59,274 nucleotides of DNA from Ectothiorhodospira shaposhnikovii (GTDB taxonomy: Bacteria; Pseudomonadota; Gammaproteobacteria; Ectothiorhodospirales; Ectothiorhodospiraceae), in the NCBI RefSeq assembly GCF_016584105.1, contig NZ_NRSM01000022.1, positions 1 through 59,274 on the forward strand, given 5' to 3'. The position numbers and the translations under genes are program-made. The notes beneath the pieces are model-generated. The model was not told the origin of the DNA and made no database searches. It saw nothing but the letters and a program-made list of their open reading frames with translations. The stretch's first letter is position 1. Every line of letters begins with the position of its first letter. Shown here one piece after another: positions 1 to 7,334 of the stretch.

Positions 1-114
1 GCCCACAACCTGAGGCCCCGCCACCGGGGCTCGGTAGTCACCATCGGCAATTTCGACGGCGTCCACCTGGGGCACCAGGCCGTGCTCGGGCAACTGGCCG
101 AGAAGAAGGCGTAG
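1..114 (+). pseudogene. ribF: Fragment of RibF (riboflavin kinase/FAD synthetase), broken on both sides
   Basis: Translated from base 1, this stretch gives the start of the FAD-synthetase nucleotidyltransferase domain: HNL, then TIGNFDGVHLGHQAVL, the nucleotide-binding signature (GNFDGxHxGH) found near residues 15-30 of RibF. The first few residues lie outside the window. Homology stops at about base 100-105, after QLAEK, and the frame ends at TAG 112-114, so only about 35 of roughly 310 residues are present. The DNA then continues without a gap into an rfaH-like gene on the opposite strand. RibF is normally a full-length essential enzyme making FMN and FAD, so this copy cannot be functional. 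It is either an assembly chimera at a contig end or a rearrangement scar. Confidence 0.8.
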
Positions 115-374
115 CGTGGGAAGTAGACCTCGCGGATGCGGGTCCAGCGGCGTTGACGACGTTTCCAGCAGGCGTGCAATGGCAGGTAGGTATGGTAGCC
201 CTGCTCCGCCAGGTGGCTGACGGCGATGTGTTCCTGGCGCGGCTTGGTCTGGACCACATACCAGGGGGTGCCGGTGTTGAAGTCCCGAACGAAGGTGCCG
301 ATGCCGGGATCACGCACGGAGGCGCGGGTGTCGAAACTTCGTTGGGTCGGGCAGGTTTGCGTGGCGGTCGGCAT
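100..374 (-). pseudogene. RfaH/NusG-family antiterminator, N-terminal part only
   Basis: The gene starts at ATG 374, overlapping the wecA stop as ATGA, which implies translational coupling. Residues from about 35 give WYVVQTKPRQEHIA and, later, EVYFPRYAFF. These are the two most conserved parts of the NGN domain of RfaH/NusG paralogues that accompany RNA polymerase through long polysaccharide operons. Homology ends at about base 105, where the sequence switches to ribF, so the rest of the NGN domain and the KOW domain are missing. The frame stays open to the window edge but no longer resembles the family. Position at the end of a wza-wzc-wecA operon fits a regulator specific to that operon. 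I saw no ops-like element upstream of wza. Confidence 0.72.
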
Positions 375-1981
375 CAGGTGTCTCCCTCCGTCTTGATGCG
401 TTCCTGTGCGGCCAGCCCTTGGGGGCGGGTTTTGGGAAGTGCCTGGGGATCAGGGTGGGAGAGCCAGTCCATGTCCCGTACCTGGCCGTCCACGATCAGG
501 CCGCGCTGGACGAAGGCGTGGGCTTCGAAAATCAGGGTACAGGCATGGTGGATCCGCCGGTCGCGGCAGCGCTGGTTGGCGTTGTGGGCCAGGTTTTCCT
601 GGCGCGGGTCGTTGTCGCGCTTGCGGGCCACCAGGGCGCGGACGGTCAGGTCCTGGTGGGTGCTCAGGTTGTTTTTCAGGCGCCGGGTGTAGCGGGTGAC
701 GGCGTCGGAGTTGGCTTCTTCGTCCTCCAGGGGGATCTCCACCAGGGCATAGCGGATGCCCGACTGGGGGGTGCAGGGATTGTGTTCATAGATCCGCAGG
801 CAGAAGGTTTCGCTGGGGTCCAGTTCCTCGGCCAGGGCGCGCATGAGGGCCTTGGGGTCGCGGGCGGCCTTGTCGCCAATGTAGATCCCGGTGGTGGTCG
901 CCGGCACCAGTGTCATCCGGGTATGCAGACGGCGCAGCGTGGGGACGACCCGCCAGGGGCGGACGGTGAGGTAGAAATACCCCCCGAACAAGGCCAGGAA
1001 GCCTGCCAGCATGAGCCATTCCGGGACACCCGCATGGAGCAGCACCAGGCCGGCGGTGGCAAGCACCAGATGCAGCAGGGTGATGAACGCCACCGAGTGG
1101 TCCACCCGGAATCCGGCCCGCTGCAGCAGATGGTGCAGGTGGCTGCGGTCGGGGGTGAAGGGAGAGCGCCCCAGCCACAGGCGGCGCAGGATCACGCTCA
1201 GGGTATCCAGCAGGGGAATGACGAACAGGGCCAGGGCCGCCACCGGTTGGATTACACTCCCCTCCCCCTGGGACAAATCCACCAGGATCCAGGCAAACAG
1301 CAGGCCCAGCAGCATGCTGCCGTTGTCGCCCATGAATACCCGGGCGCAGGGCTGGCCGTGATGCCGCAGGTTGAAGTACAAAAATCCCGCCAGTCCGCCC
1401 AGCAGGCACAGCACCAGCATGTAGTAAGGGGAGCCGCCGGCCAGGGCGATGAGCACGGCGATCAGGGCCATGGTGACGAAGGACAGGGTGCCCGCCAGAC
1501 CGTCGATGCCGTCCATCATGTTGAGGGCGTTGATGCCGCCCACGGTGGCAAAGAGAGTGAACGGGATGGCCAGCATGGCCAGGTGCAGGGGGTGGCCGAG
1601 CAGGAGCGGCCCCAGGTCGACCAGGATCACGCCGGCGCCCAGGGTCATGACCAGGGCGGCGCCGGTCTGGACCAGCAGGCGAAGGCGAAACCCCAGCCGG
1701 ATGAGGTCGTCGGTGAGGCCGGTGATGAAGATGGCGAGCGCCGCCGTGGCCATGAGGAGCCACTGGAAGCGCAGTTCCGGGTGGGTCTGGTCCAGGATGA
1801 CCACCCCCAGGGCAAAGGCAATAAGGATGCCAAAGCCCCCAACGAAGGGAGTGCTGCGCTTATGGGCCTTGTGGTCCCCGGGATGATCCACCAGACCATA
1901 GGCCTCTGAAAAGGCCATGGCCAGTCGGATGGCGGCCACGGAAAAGAGCGCGGCGGCCCCGATGATCAGTAGTTCCAGCAC
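374..1981 (-). CDS. wecA: WecA/MraY-family undecaprenyl-phosphate sugar-phosphate transferase with C-terminal extension
   Basis: Polytopic membrane enzyme that loads the first sugar-phosphate onto undecaprenyl phosphate for polysaccharide synthesis. Family motifs are in order: KRSTPFVGG, GLTDDLIRLG (acidic pair), NALNMMDGIDGLAG, FMGDNGSMLLG and the HLHHLL loop. About ten hydrophobic segments fill the first 350 residues. The chosen GTG at 1981 is preceded by AAGGAG seven bases upstream; a GTG at 2017 would add 12 residues without a clear ribosome site. WecA proteins are normally about 350-370 residues, whereas this one is 535. The extra ~170 residues are soluble and charged, and I do not recognise them. 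The gene lies downstream of wzc and overlaps the rfaH-like gene. Confidence 0.88.
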   Translation of the reverse strand: MLELLIIGAAALFSVAAIRLAMAFSEAYGLVDHPGDHKAHKRSTPFVGGFGILIAFALGVVILDQTHPELRFQWLLMATAALAIFITGLTDDLIRLGFRLRLLVQTGAALVMTLGAGVILVDLGPLLLGHPLHLAMLAIPFTLFATVGGINALNMMDGIDGLAGTLSFVTMALIAVLIALAGGSPYYMLVLCLLGGLAGFLYFNLRHHGQPCARVFMGDNGSMLLGLLFAWILVDLSQGEGSVIQPVAALALFVIPLLDTLSVILRRLWLGRSPFTPDRSHLHHLLQRAGFRVDHSVAFITLLHLVLATAGLVLLHAGVPEWLMLAGFLALFGGYFYLTVRPWRVVPTLRRLHTRMTLVPATTTGIYIGDKAARDPKALMRALAEELDPSETFCLRIYEHNPCTPQSGIRYALVEIPLEDEEANSDAVTRYTRRLKNNLSTHQDLTVRALVARKRDNDPRQENLAHNANQRCRDRRIHHACTLIFEAHAFVQRGLIVDGQVRDMDWLSHPDPQALPKTRPQGLAAQERIKTEGDT

Positions 1982-2073
1982 GTTCTGTCTCCTTGGAGCA
2001 CGTCCGTTCTCCGGCACTCCGACGGCGGGTCGAAGGTGACTGCATAAATCCCTGACAGGGGCGCTTGATCAGG

Positions 2074-4317
2074 TCATGACCGATAGCCGTAGCGATACAC
2101 GTAGCCGCGATATCCATAGCGATAGCGCTGGCGATTGACGTCCAGGTCGTTGAAGACAATCCCCTTGACGGCGACGCCCGCCTGGGACAGGCGCTTGACC
2201 GATTGTTCCAGTTCATGAATCGGGTGCCGGCCTGCCCGGGCCACCATCAGAGTGGCACCCCCCAGGTTGCGACCGATGATGGCCGCATCGGAAACCGCCA
2301 GAACGGGCGGAGCATCGACAATGACGATGTCGAACATGTCAGAAAGGGTGTCCAGCAGGACGGTGAACCGCTGGTGCATGAGCAGTTCCGAGGGGTTGGG
2401 CGGGATCTGGCCGGTGGTGATCACCTTGAGTCCGTCCTGAGGGGTGGCGCGGATGATGCGCGGCAGTTCGATGGTGCCGGCGATGTATTCGGTGACGCCC
2501 CCTTCCCTTGAGATGGAAAACTCCCGATGCATGTGGCCCTTGCGCAGGTCCGCATCCACCAGCACCACGGTCTTGCCGGACTGGGCCAGGACCACGCCCA
2601 GATTCTTGGAAATGAAGCTTTTGCCCACCCCCTGGGACGGCCCGGTGATGAGCAGCGAGCCACGGGAGGCGTCCAGCAGGGCGAAATGGATGGTGGTGCG
2701 CAGGCTGCGCAGGCTTTCCACGGCATCGTCGGTGGGACGGGTGACGGCCAGTAGCTGACCGGAGATACGGCCGCGACGGGATTGCCGGGAGATGATCTCC
2801 TCCTCCTTGCTGTGAGGAATCGTGGCATAGACGGGCAGGCCCAGGTGTTTCTCAATGGTTTCCGGGTCTTCCACCACCACCCGCAGGGCGCGGATCAGAA
2901 AGACCAGGCCCAGGGCGGCCATCAGGCCCAGGATCACGCTGATGAGCAGGATCCGCTGCTGGCTGGGGGCCACCGGGCCACGGGAGACCACGGCGGAATC
3001 GATGATGCGGGAATCGCCCACGGTGCCGGCCCGTGCCACGCGCAGTTGCTGGGCGCTGTGGAGCAGGCTGGTGTAGAGGGCGGTGGAGACTTCCACGTCC
3101 CGGCGCAGGCGCAGGGCGGTCTGCTGGGTATCCGGCAGTTCGGAGACCTGCCCTTCGAGCTGGTTACGCCGGGTGCTCAGGCGAAGGATCTGGGCATCCA
3201 GGGCCACCATGCGGGGATGTTCCGCGGTATAGCGCTGGCGCAGTTCCTCCCGCTGCTGCTGGAGACGGATGATGTCGTTGTCCACCTCGACGATGGAGCC
3301 CAGCACACTGCGGGTTTCCATGGTGAGGTCCACGGAGCCGCGGGTCTGTCGGTAGTTGTTGTAAGCGGCTTCGGCGGCATCGAGCTGGCTCTTGAGCAGG
3401 GGTAGCTGGGATTCCAGGAAGACCAGGGTGCTTTCCGCCTCGGCGGAACGGTGTTCCACGTTCTGGCGCACGTAGGCGTTCATGATCTCATCCAGCACCG
3501 TGGTCAGGCTGGCGCGATCGGGGCCACGCAGGGCCAGTTCCAGCACGCCGGACCCCCTGCCCCGTTCCCGGACCTCGAACTGGCCGCGCAGTGCATCGAT
3601 GGCGGCGCCCCGGCTGCGACGGCCGACGGTGAATTCCGTGCCGGGGCGTGCGTGCAGTTCGGAGATGAAGATCTGGATGTCGCTGCCGGAGGCGGGTTCA
3701 CCCACCCGACCGGTGACCAGGATGTGGCCGTCCCGGTCCCGCAGGGTGTACATGCCGTTGTGGCCAGTGAGCAGGGCCATGCCCTGGCCGATGCGGCCGG
3801 AGGGCACGTCCAGGCTTTCGATGCGGATGCGCTCGCCACCCCAGGCGTAGCGTTCCAGACCGAACCGGGGGGCGGCCAGCTCGCTGCCGCCGTGGCGTCG
3901 GGCAAAAGCATCGCCGAATACGGGGGGATAAACCGGCTGGGCGAAGATTTCCAGTCCCAGACGGTCCACCACCCGGCCCAGGATCATGCGCGAGCGCAGG
4001 ATTTCCAGTTCGGCGCTGACGGTGACGCTGTCGGACATGATGGCCTGCACGTCCTGCAGGGCGGAGAGACTTTTACCCTTTTCCTCCACCTGCAGCAGGG
4101 CATCGGACCGGTAGATGGGGGTGGCGGTGAAGGCGGCGAAGATGCCGCCGCACAGGGCCAGGGCGGTGATGGCCGCGATGAGCCACTTGTACTGCAGGAC
4201 CGTGCCGATCAGTTCGCCGATGTGGATGGTGTCGCCGTCGTCTTCCACCGGCGCGGCGGGCGGATGACCCACGTGGGGTGGTTCGTTGATGGGGGTATGC
4301 GGCGGGGGACGGTTCAT
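2074..4317 (-). CDS. wzc: Wzc-type polysaccharide co-polymerase with tyrosine autokinase domain
   Basis: Inner-membrane protein controlling chain length and export of surface polysaccharide, working with Wza and dephosphorylated by a Wzb-type phosphatase. It has a short N-terminal tail, a first membrane helix near residue 50 (the Wzz region), a long periplasmic coiled part and a second helix near 460. The cytoplasmic BY-kinase domain follows: Walker A GPSQGVGKSF (~560), Walker A' LVDADLRKG, Walker B IVIVDAPPVL, and a tyrosine-rich tail with eight Tyr in the last 16 residues, the usual autophosphorylation cluster. ATG 4317 overlaps the wza stop (TGATG); a GTG three bases upstream is possible. 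At 747 residues it is a fused Wzc, not the split chain-length/kinase pair of many exosortase-linked clusters. Confidence 0.93.
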   Translation of the reverse strand: MNRPPPHTPINEPPHVGHPPAAPVEDDGDTIHIGELIGTVLQYKWLIAAITALALCGGIFAAFTATPIYRSDALLQVEEKGKSLSALQDVQAIMSDSVTVSAELEILRSRMILGRVVDRLGLEIFAQPVYPPVFGDAFARRHGGSELAAPRFGLERYAWGGERIRIESLDVPSGRIGQGMALLTGHNGMYTLRDRDGHILVTGRVGEPASGSDIQIFISELHARPGTEFTVGRRSRGAAIDALRGQFEVRERGRGSGVLELALRGPDRASLTTVLDEIMNAYVRQNVEHRSAEAESTLVFLESQLPLLKSQLDAAEAAYNNYRQTRGSVDLTMETRSVLGSIVEVDNDIIRLQQQREELRQRYTAEHPRMVALDAQILRLSTRRNQLEGQVSELPDTQQTALRLRRDVEVSTALYTSLLHSAQQLRVARAGTVGDSRIIDSAVVSRGPVAPSQQRILLISVILGLMAALGLVFLIRALRVVVEDPETIEKHLGLPVYATIPHSKEEEIISRQSRRGRISGQLLAVTRPTDDAVESLRSLRTTIHFALLDASRGSLLITGPSQGVGKSFISKNLGVVLAQSGKTVVLVDADLRKGHMHREFSISREGGVTEYIAGTIELPRIIRATPQDGLKVITTGQIPPNPSELLMHQRFTVLLDTLSDMFDIVIVDAPPVLAVSDAAIIGRNLGGATLMVARAGRHPIHELEQSVKRLSQAGVAVKGIVFNDLDVNRQRYRYGYRGYVYRYGYRS

Positions 4318-5648
4318 CACTGACGCCCCCCGAACAGGGGATAACGCACGCCGCTGACGGTGTTCAGCAGGCTCCAGGTGGGCTGGATGTTGGCGATCAC
4401 CCGGTTGAAGCGAACGATGTCGGCCACGTCCACATAGACGATGTCACGGGGCTGCATGTGGAAGCGTTCCGCCAGCAGCAGGGCGTCGGGGGATTTGGCG
4501 TTGAGGTGGTAGAGCCGGGGTTGCCCGCCCTCCTCGTCACGCATGACGAAGATCCAGCCGGGGTCGGAGCGGTCCTGGTCGACGAAGCCGGCATCACTGA
4601 GCACTTCGGCCAAGGTGGCGCGGCGACGGTTCATCACGTAAGAGCCGGGATTTCTGACCTCGCCCAGCACGAAGATCTTGTTGAACTGGCTGTCGAGCAC
4701 GTTGACGATGTCGCCGTGCTGGAGCAGCGGGTTCTGGGTGATGTCGCCGTCCTCGTACAGGGCCTGGACATTGACCCGATAGGTGGCGCCATCGCGGGTG
4801 AGTAGCACGTTGCCGTGGTCGGCCTGTTCGCTGAAGCCGCCGGCACGGTTGACGGCCTCCAGCAGGGTCATGGGGATGTCGTCGATGGCCTGGATGCCGG
4901 GTGAGGCCACCTCCCCCACCACGTAGACGCGCTTGCTGCGAAAGGAGACCACGCGCACGTCCAGCTGGACCCGTTCGATCACCCGGGAGAGGTGTCGGAT
5001 GAGGACCTGGCGCAGTTCGCGCACGGACATGCCGGCCACTTCGATGACGCCCACGTAGGGATAGAAGATGGTGCCGTCCTCGGCCACCAGGGTGCCGGCC
5101 TGTTCGGCGGAGCGGAAGGAGCCGGCGGGGATGGTGAGTTCCGGGTGATCCCACACGATCACGCTGATGATGTCGCCGGGGCCGAGCCGATAGTCCTGAT
5201 GTTGCAGGCCGAAATCCGGCAGGGCGGCCCCCATCACCTGGGTCTGGGCGGCGGCGGCGCGCCCGGGGAAGGCGCCGATACCGTTGTTGAGCTGCTGGAT
5301 GATCAGCTCGGCGGTGATGGGCCGTACGCTGATGTTGGCGGCGGTGAGCTGGTCGTCCTGGATCACCGGCAGGGGGATGGATGAGGTATCCCGCATGCCG
5401 CTGGCGGTGGTGCCCGGCGCCACGGCGCAGGCGGACAGGCTGAGGATCAGCCCGATCGGGATGACGAGGGTAAGCCAGGCTTTCCAGCCCCGACCATGGG
5501 TATTCCCGGGCTTGACCGGTGAAGTCCCTGCCCCCCCGGGGCAGTATCCAAGCCACATCCAAGCACTACGCATTGAGATGGTTCCATCAGGCTGTGTCAG
5601 GACTGCGCCCTGCCCATCACTCAACCGGGGTAACGATTGTGCCGTCAT
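4317..5648 (-). CDS. wza: Wza-type outer-membrane polysaccharide export lipoprotein
   Basis: Outer-membrane secretin-like channel component for polysaccharide export. A hydrophobic stretch ends in the lipobox LSLSAC, with the acylated Cys at residue 74 of the longest frame. Next comes the polysaccharide-export domain (YRLGPGDIISVIVW, typical of PF02563) and then two SLBB-type repeats (KRVYVVGEVASPG and KIFVLGEVRNPGSY). The start is uncertain: the longest ATG (5648) puts an unusual 50-residue tail before the signal peptide, so ATG 5570 or 5558 may be real. It overlaps wzc by a few bases and is the first gene of the minus-strand operon. A strong sigma-54 promoter match lies about 85 bases upstream of the longest start. 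Confidence 0.92.
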   Translation of the reverse strand: MTAQSLPRLSDGQGAVLTQPDGTISMRSAWMWLGYCPGGAGTSPVKPGNTHGRGWKAWLTLVIPIGLILSLSACAVAPGTTASGMRDTSSIPLPVIQDDQLTAANISVRPITAELIIQQLNNGIGAFPGRAAAAQTQVMGAALPDFGLQHQDYRLGPGDIISVIVWDHPELTIPAGSFRSAEQAGTLVAEDGTIFYPYVGVIEVAGMSVRELRQVLIRHLSRVIERVQLDVRVVSFRSKRVYVVGEVASPGIQAIDDIPMTLLEAVNRAGGFSEQADHGNVLLTRDGATYRVNVQALYEDGDITQNPLLQHGDIVNVLDSQFNKIFVLGEVRNPGSYVMNRRRATLAEVLSDAGFVDQDRSDPGWIFVMRDEEGGQPRLYHLNAKSPDALLLAERFHMQPRDIVYVDVADIVRFNRVIANIQPTWSLLNTVSGVRYPLFGGRQ

Positions 5649-5730
5649 TGGCCCGGGGCGGCGTTCACATCACCGGATCTCTTCGGTGACCAATCAGTCC
5701 TGAGGGTTGCATTATTCGGGGATCAGAAAT

Positions 5731-5746
5731 AGCAAACATCATGCCA
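5731..5746 (-). promoter_or_regulatory. Sigma-54 (RpoN) promoter for the wza operon
   Basis: On the minus strand the sequence reads TGGCATGATGTTTGCT. Against the RpoN consensus TGGCACGnnnnTTGCW it differs at one position, and the -24 GG and -12 GC have the required spacing. The start of transcription would fall near 5720, about 70 bases before the longest wza start. Confidence 0.7.
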
Positions 5747-6067
5747 AAAATAAAAAATACGGATAAACTGATTGCCGTTCAGTGCAGTTACCGAAATAAA
5801 ATTTCATGGGCATTGCTGAAGATTTTAAAGTAAACACATTATTTGTAAGCTTATTCGACACAGGACACCATGAGTGACGGGCGCAACGAACTCCGCTCCC
5901 AGCTAGAGGCTCGTGGGCGCAACGACAACACACATGTAGAGTATTACTGGCAATGACCGGGAGAAAAGGGTGTGAGATGATGATTGCTGCGGATTGCAAC
6001 AAGGTTCATGTTTGAATCTGAAATTTGTAATTATTTTCGACGATACGTGACGGTCGGATAAGCGCCC

Positions 6068-6160
6068 ATCATGCCCGCGCAAGTGAAAATTCCTGCTTGG
6101 CCAAGCGGGGATCCCTGCCTCTGGATAGAAATCCTGGACTCCCGACTTCGCGGGAGTGAC
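6068..6160. repeat. REP/MITE-like dispersed inverted-repeat element, copy 1
   Basis: An imperfect inverted repeat with ends ATCATGCCCGCGC (6068-6080) and TCGCGGGAGTGAC (6148-6160) flanks a central part with its own partial pairing. This is the layout of the common proteobacterial intergenic element whose ends read GTCAT-CCCGCG. A related element lies at 39014-39079. No coding potential. Confidence 0.55.
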
Positions 6161-6300
6161 AGCAATGGGGCTGGCCAACATTGTTGGGCCTGGATTCGCC
6201 CCAAGCCATGTCGATCCTTTTTACACCTGCTTTTTTCCAAACTCTTTTCCTGCTGACCCGGGCTGGGAAAACTCCTTTATATTCAAAATGGATTATGGAG

Positions 6301-6316
6301 TGGTGCAAATTTTGCT
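6301..6316 (+). promoter_or_regulatory. Sigma-54 (RpoN) promoter candidate for the PEP-CTERM gene
   Basis: TGGTGCAAATTTTGCT keeps the invariant -24 GG and -12 GC (TTGCT) at the exact RpoN spacing. It deviates at positions 4, 5 and 7 of the consensus. Transcription would start near 6327, giving a leader of about 50 bases before ATG 6378. Confidence 0.55.
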
Positions 6317-6377
6317 ACCTGCACGGCAGTACATGAGCTTTGCACTCACGAATCAAGGACAAGGAAAGGAAGAACAC

Positions 6378-7193
6378 ATGAAAAAGCTACTGACTGCGGC
6401 ATGCATGACCACCGCCCTGGCGGTCGCGGCACCGGTTTCCGCGGGCTGGATACCGGTGACGGAGAGTCTGACTGGGAACTTGACGATTTCAGGATTGAAT
6501 GATGGTGATAGAGCATTCACTATCACGGCATCAAATCTTGTCGGGGATGTCGATTTTTTCGCCCTGCCGGAGACCCAGCTGAAGGGAGTGTATGTCAGGG
6601 GACAGCTGGATTTGTATGCGCCGGATCTATCGCAGATTCCGTTTCCGATTCCGATTCCGATCCCAACGGATCCAATCTTTTCGGTCACCTCCGCCGGCTT
6701 CATGAACATCTTTAAGGGGCTGCTCGGGATTCCGGATCCAGGATTGAATGGCATGGAGATTATTCCGCTGTCATTTGGTCCACTGTCAGCCCAAACCGGA
6801 TCCGGCTCTTTCGATATTGTTTATGATGGTTTCACAAGCGATGCCTTCATTACCGCGATCAACAATAGCATCGGGACCACGCTGGTCAATACACAGGGAT
6901 CAGGGGTCTTGACGGTTGCTTACACCTACGAAGGCGACTCTGTGTCCATGGATATTTCCGAGACATTTGACGGCTGGATGGGTTTTGAGAGCCTGCTGAA
7001 TCTGGCCGGCGAGTATTTGGTTGAAGCCCTCCCGTTCCCTTTTAATCAAATCCCATACACCGGCACCATCGCCGGCAGATTCGAACTAACCAATGCAGAC
7101 ATCAAGTTCGTACCCGAGCCCGGCAGTCTGGCCCTGTTTGGCCTGGGCATGGCCGGCCTGGCGGCTGTGGGGATGCGGCGACGGCGCATGTAG
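6378..7193 (+). CDS. PEP-CTERM sorting domain protein (exosortase substrate)
   Basis: Secreted protein of 271 residues. ATG 6378 has a strong AAGGAAAGGAAG ribosome site and begins a clear signal peptide (MKKLLTAACM, cleavage near ALAVAAPVSA-G). The C-terminus shows the three-part sorting signal: VPEPGS, a hydrophobic helix LALFGLGMAGLAAVG, then MRRRRM. Such proteins are cut by exosortase (EpsH/Xrt) and are usually tied to exopolysaccharide production and biofilm matrix. The body has no domain I recognise. A Pro-Ile repeat (PFPIPIPIPT) is encoded by a short hexanucleotide tandem at about 6640-6663. No exosortase gene is in the window. The gene is divergent from the wza operon and has its own sigma-54-like promoter. 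Confidence 0.88.
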   Translation: MKKLLTAACMTTALAVAAPVSAGWIPVTESLTGNLTISGLNDGDRAFTITASNLVGDVDFFALPETQLKGVYVRGQLDLYAPDLSQIPFPIPIPIPTDPIFSVTSAGFMNIFKGLLGIPDPGLNGMEIIPLSFGPLSAQTGSGSFDIVYDGFTSDAFITAINNSIGTTLVNTQGSGVLTVAYTYEGDSVSMDISETFDGWMGFESLLNLAGEYLVEALPFPFNQIPYTGTIAGRFELTNADIKFVPEPGSLALFGLGMAGLAAVGMRRRRM

Positions 7194-7281
7194 GGGCGGC
7201 CCGGCCTTTGTGAGCAGTTCCTGACTCCGAGGGCAGTTCCGACCGTGCGGGAGTTCTGACTCTGTGGGCAATCCTGCCCCT

Positions 7282-7313
7282 GTGGGAGCGGACCTGAGAA
7301 GGCCCGCTCCCAC
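7282..7313. repeat. REP-type hairpin (GTGGGAGCGG inverted repeat)
   Basis: Perfect 10-base arms GTGGGAGCGG (7282-7291) and CCGCTCCCAC (7304-7313) are separated by 12 bases. This matches the short palindromic REP family found between genes in many gammaproteobacteria. A related half-site (CCCGCTCCCACA) occurs near 45786. The hairpin may also shield or terminate the upstream PEP-CTERM transcript. Confidence 0.6.
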
Positions 7314-7334
7314 GGCCGAGAGGAAATCAAGCGG

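Larger units (their letters stand above)
5649..6377. other. Divergent intergenic region between wza and the PEP-CTERM gene
   Basis: No gene recognised. The segment is clearly richer in A+T than its flanks, especially 5720-6060. It contains two outward-facing sigma-54 promoter matches (5731-5746 minus, 6301-6316 plus), a dispersed inverted-repeat element (6068-6160), and a direct repeat of GGGCGCAACGA at about 5879 and 5916. The space between the promoters is where an enhancer-binding activator would be expected to bind. Confidence 0.6.

Noticed and set aside
419..1909. Long open frame (about 500 codons) on the plus strand
   Set aside because: Antisense to wecA; composition (Gly/Gln/His-rich) is typical of a GC-rich shadow frame, with no domain or ribosome site.
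5649..5730. ops (RfaH-recruiting) element upstream of wza
   Set aside because: No GGCGGTAGNNTG-like sequence found in the leader on the minus strand.
7205..7280. Repeated CAGTTC/GACTC-like units resembling a short tandem or CRISPR-like array
   Set aside because: Units are only about 18-20 bases, poorly conserved and without regular spacers.
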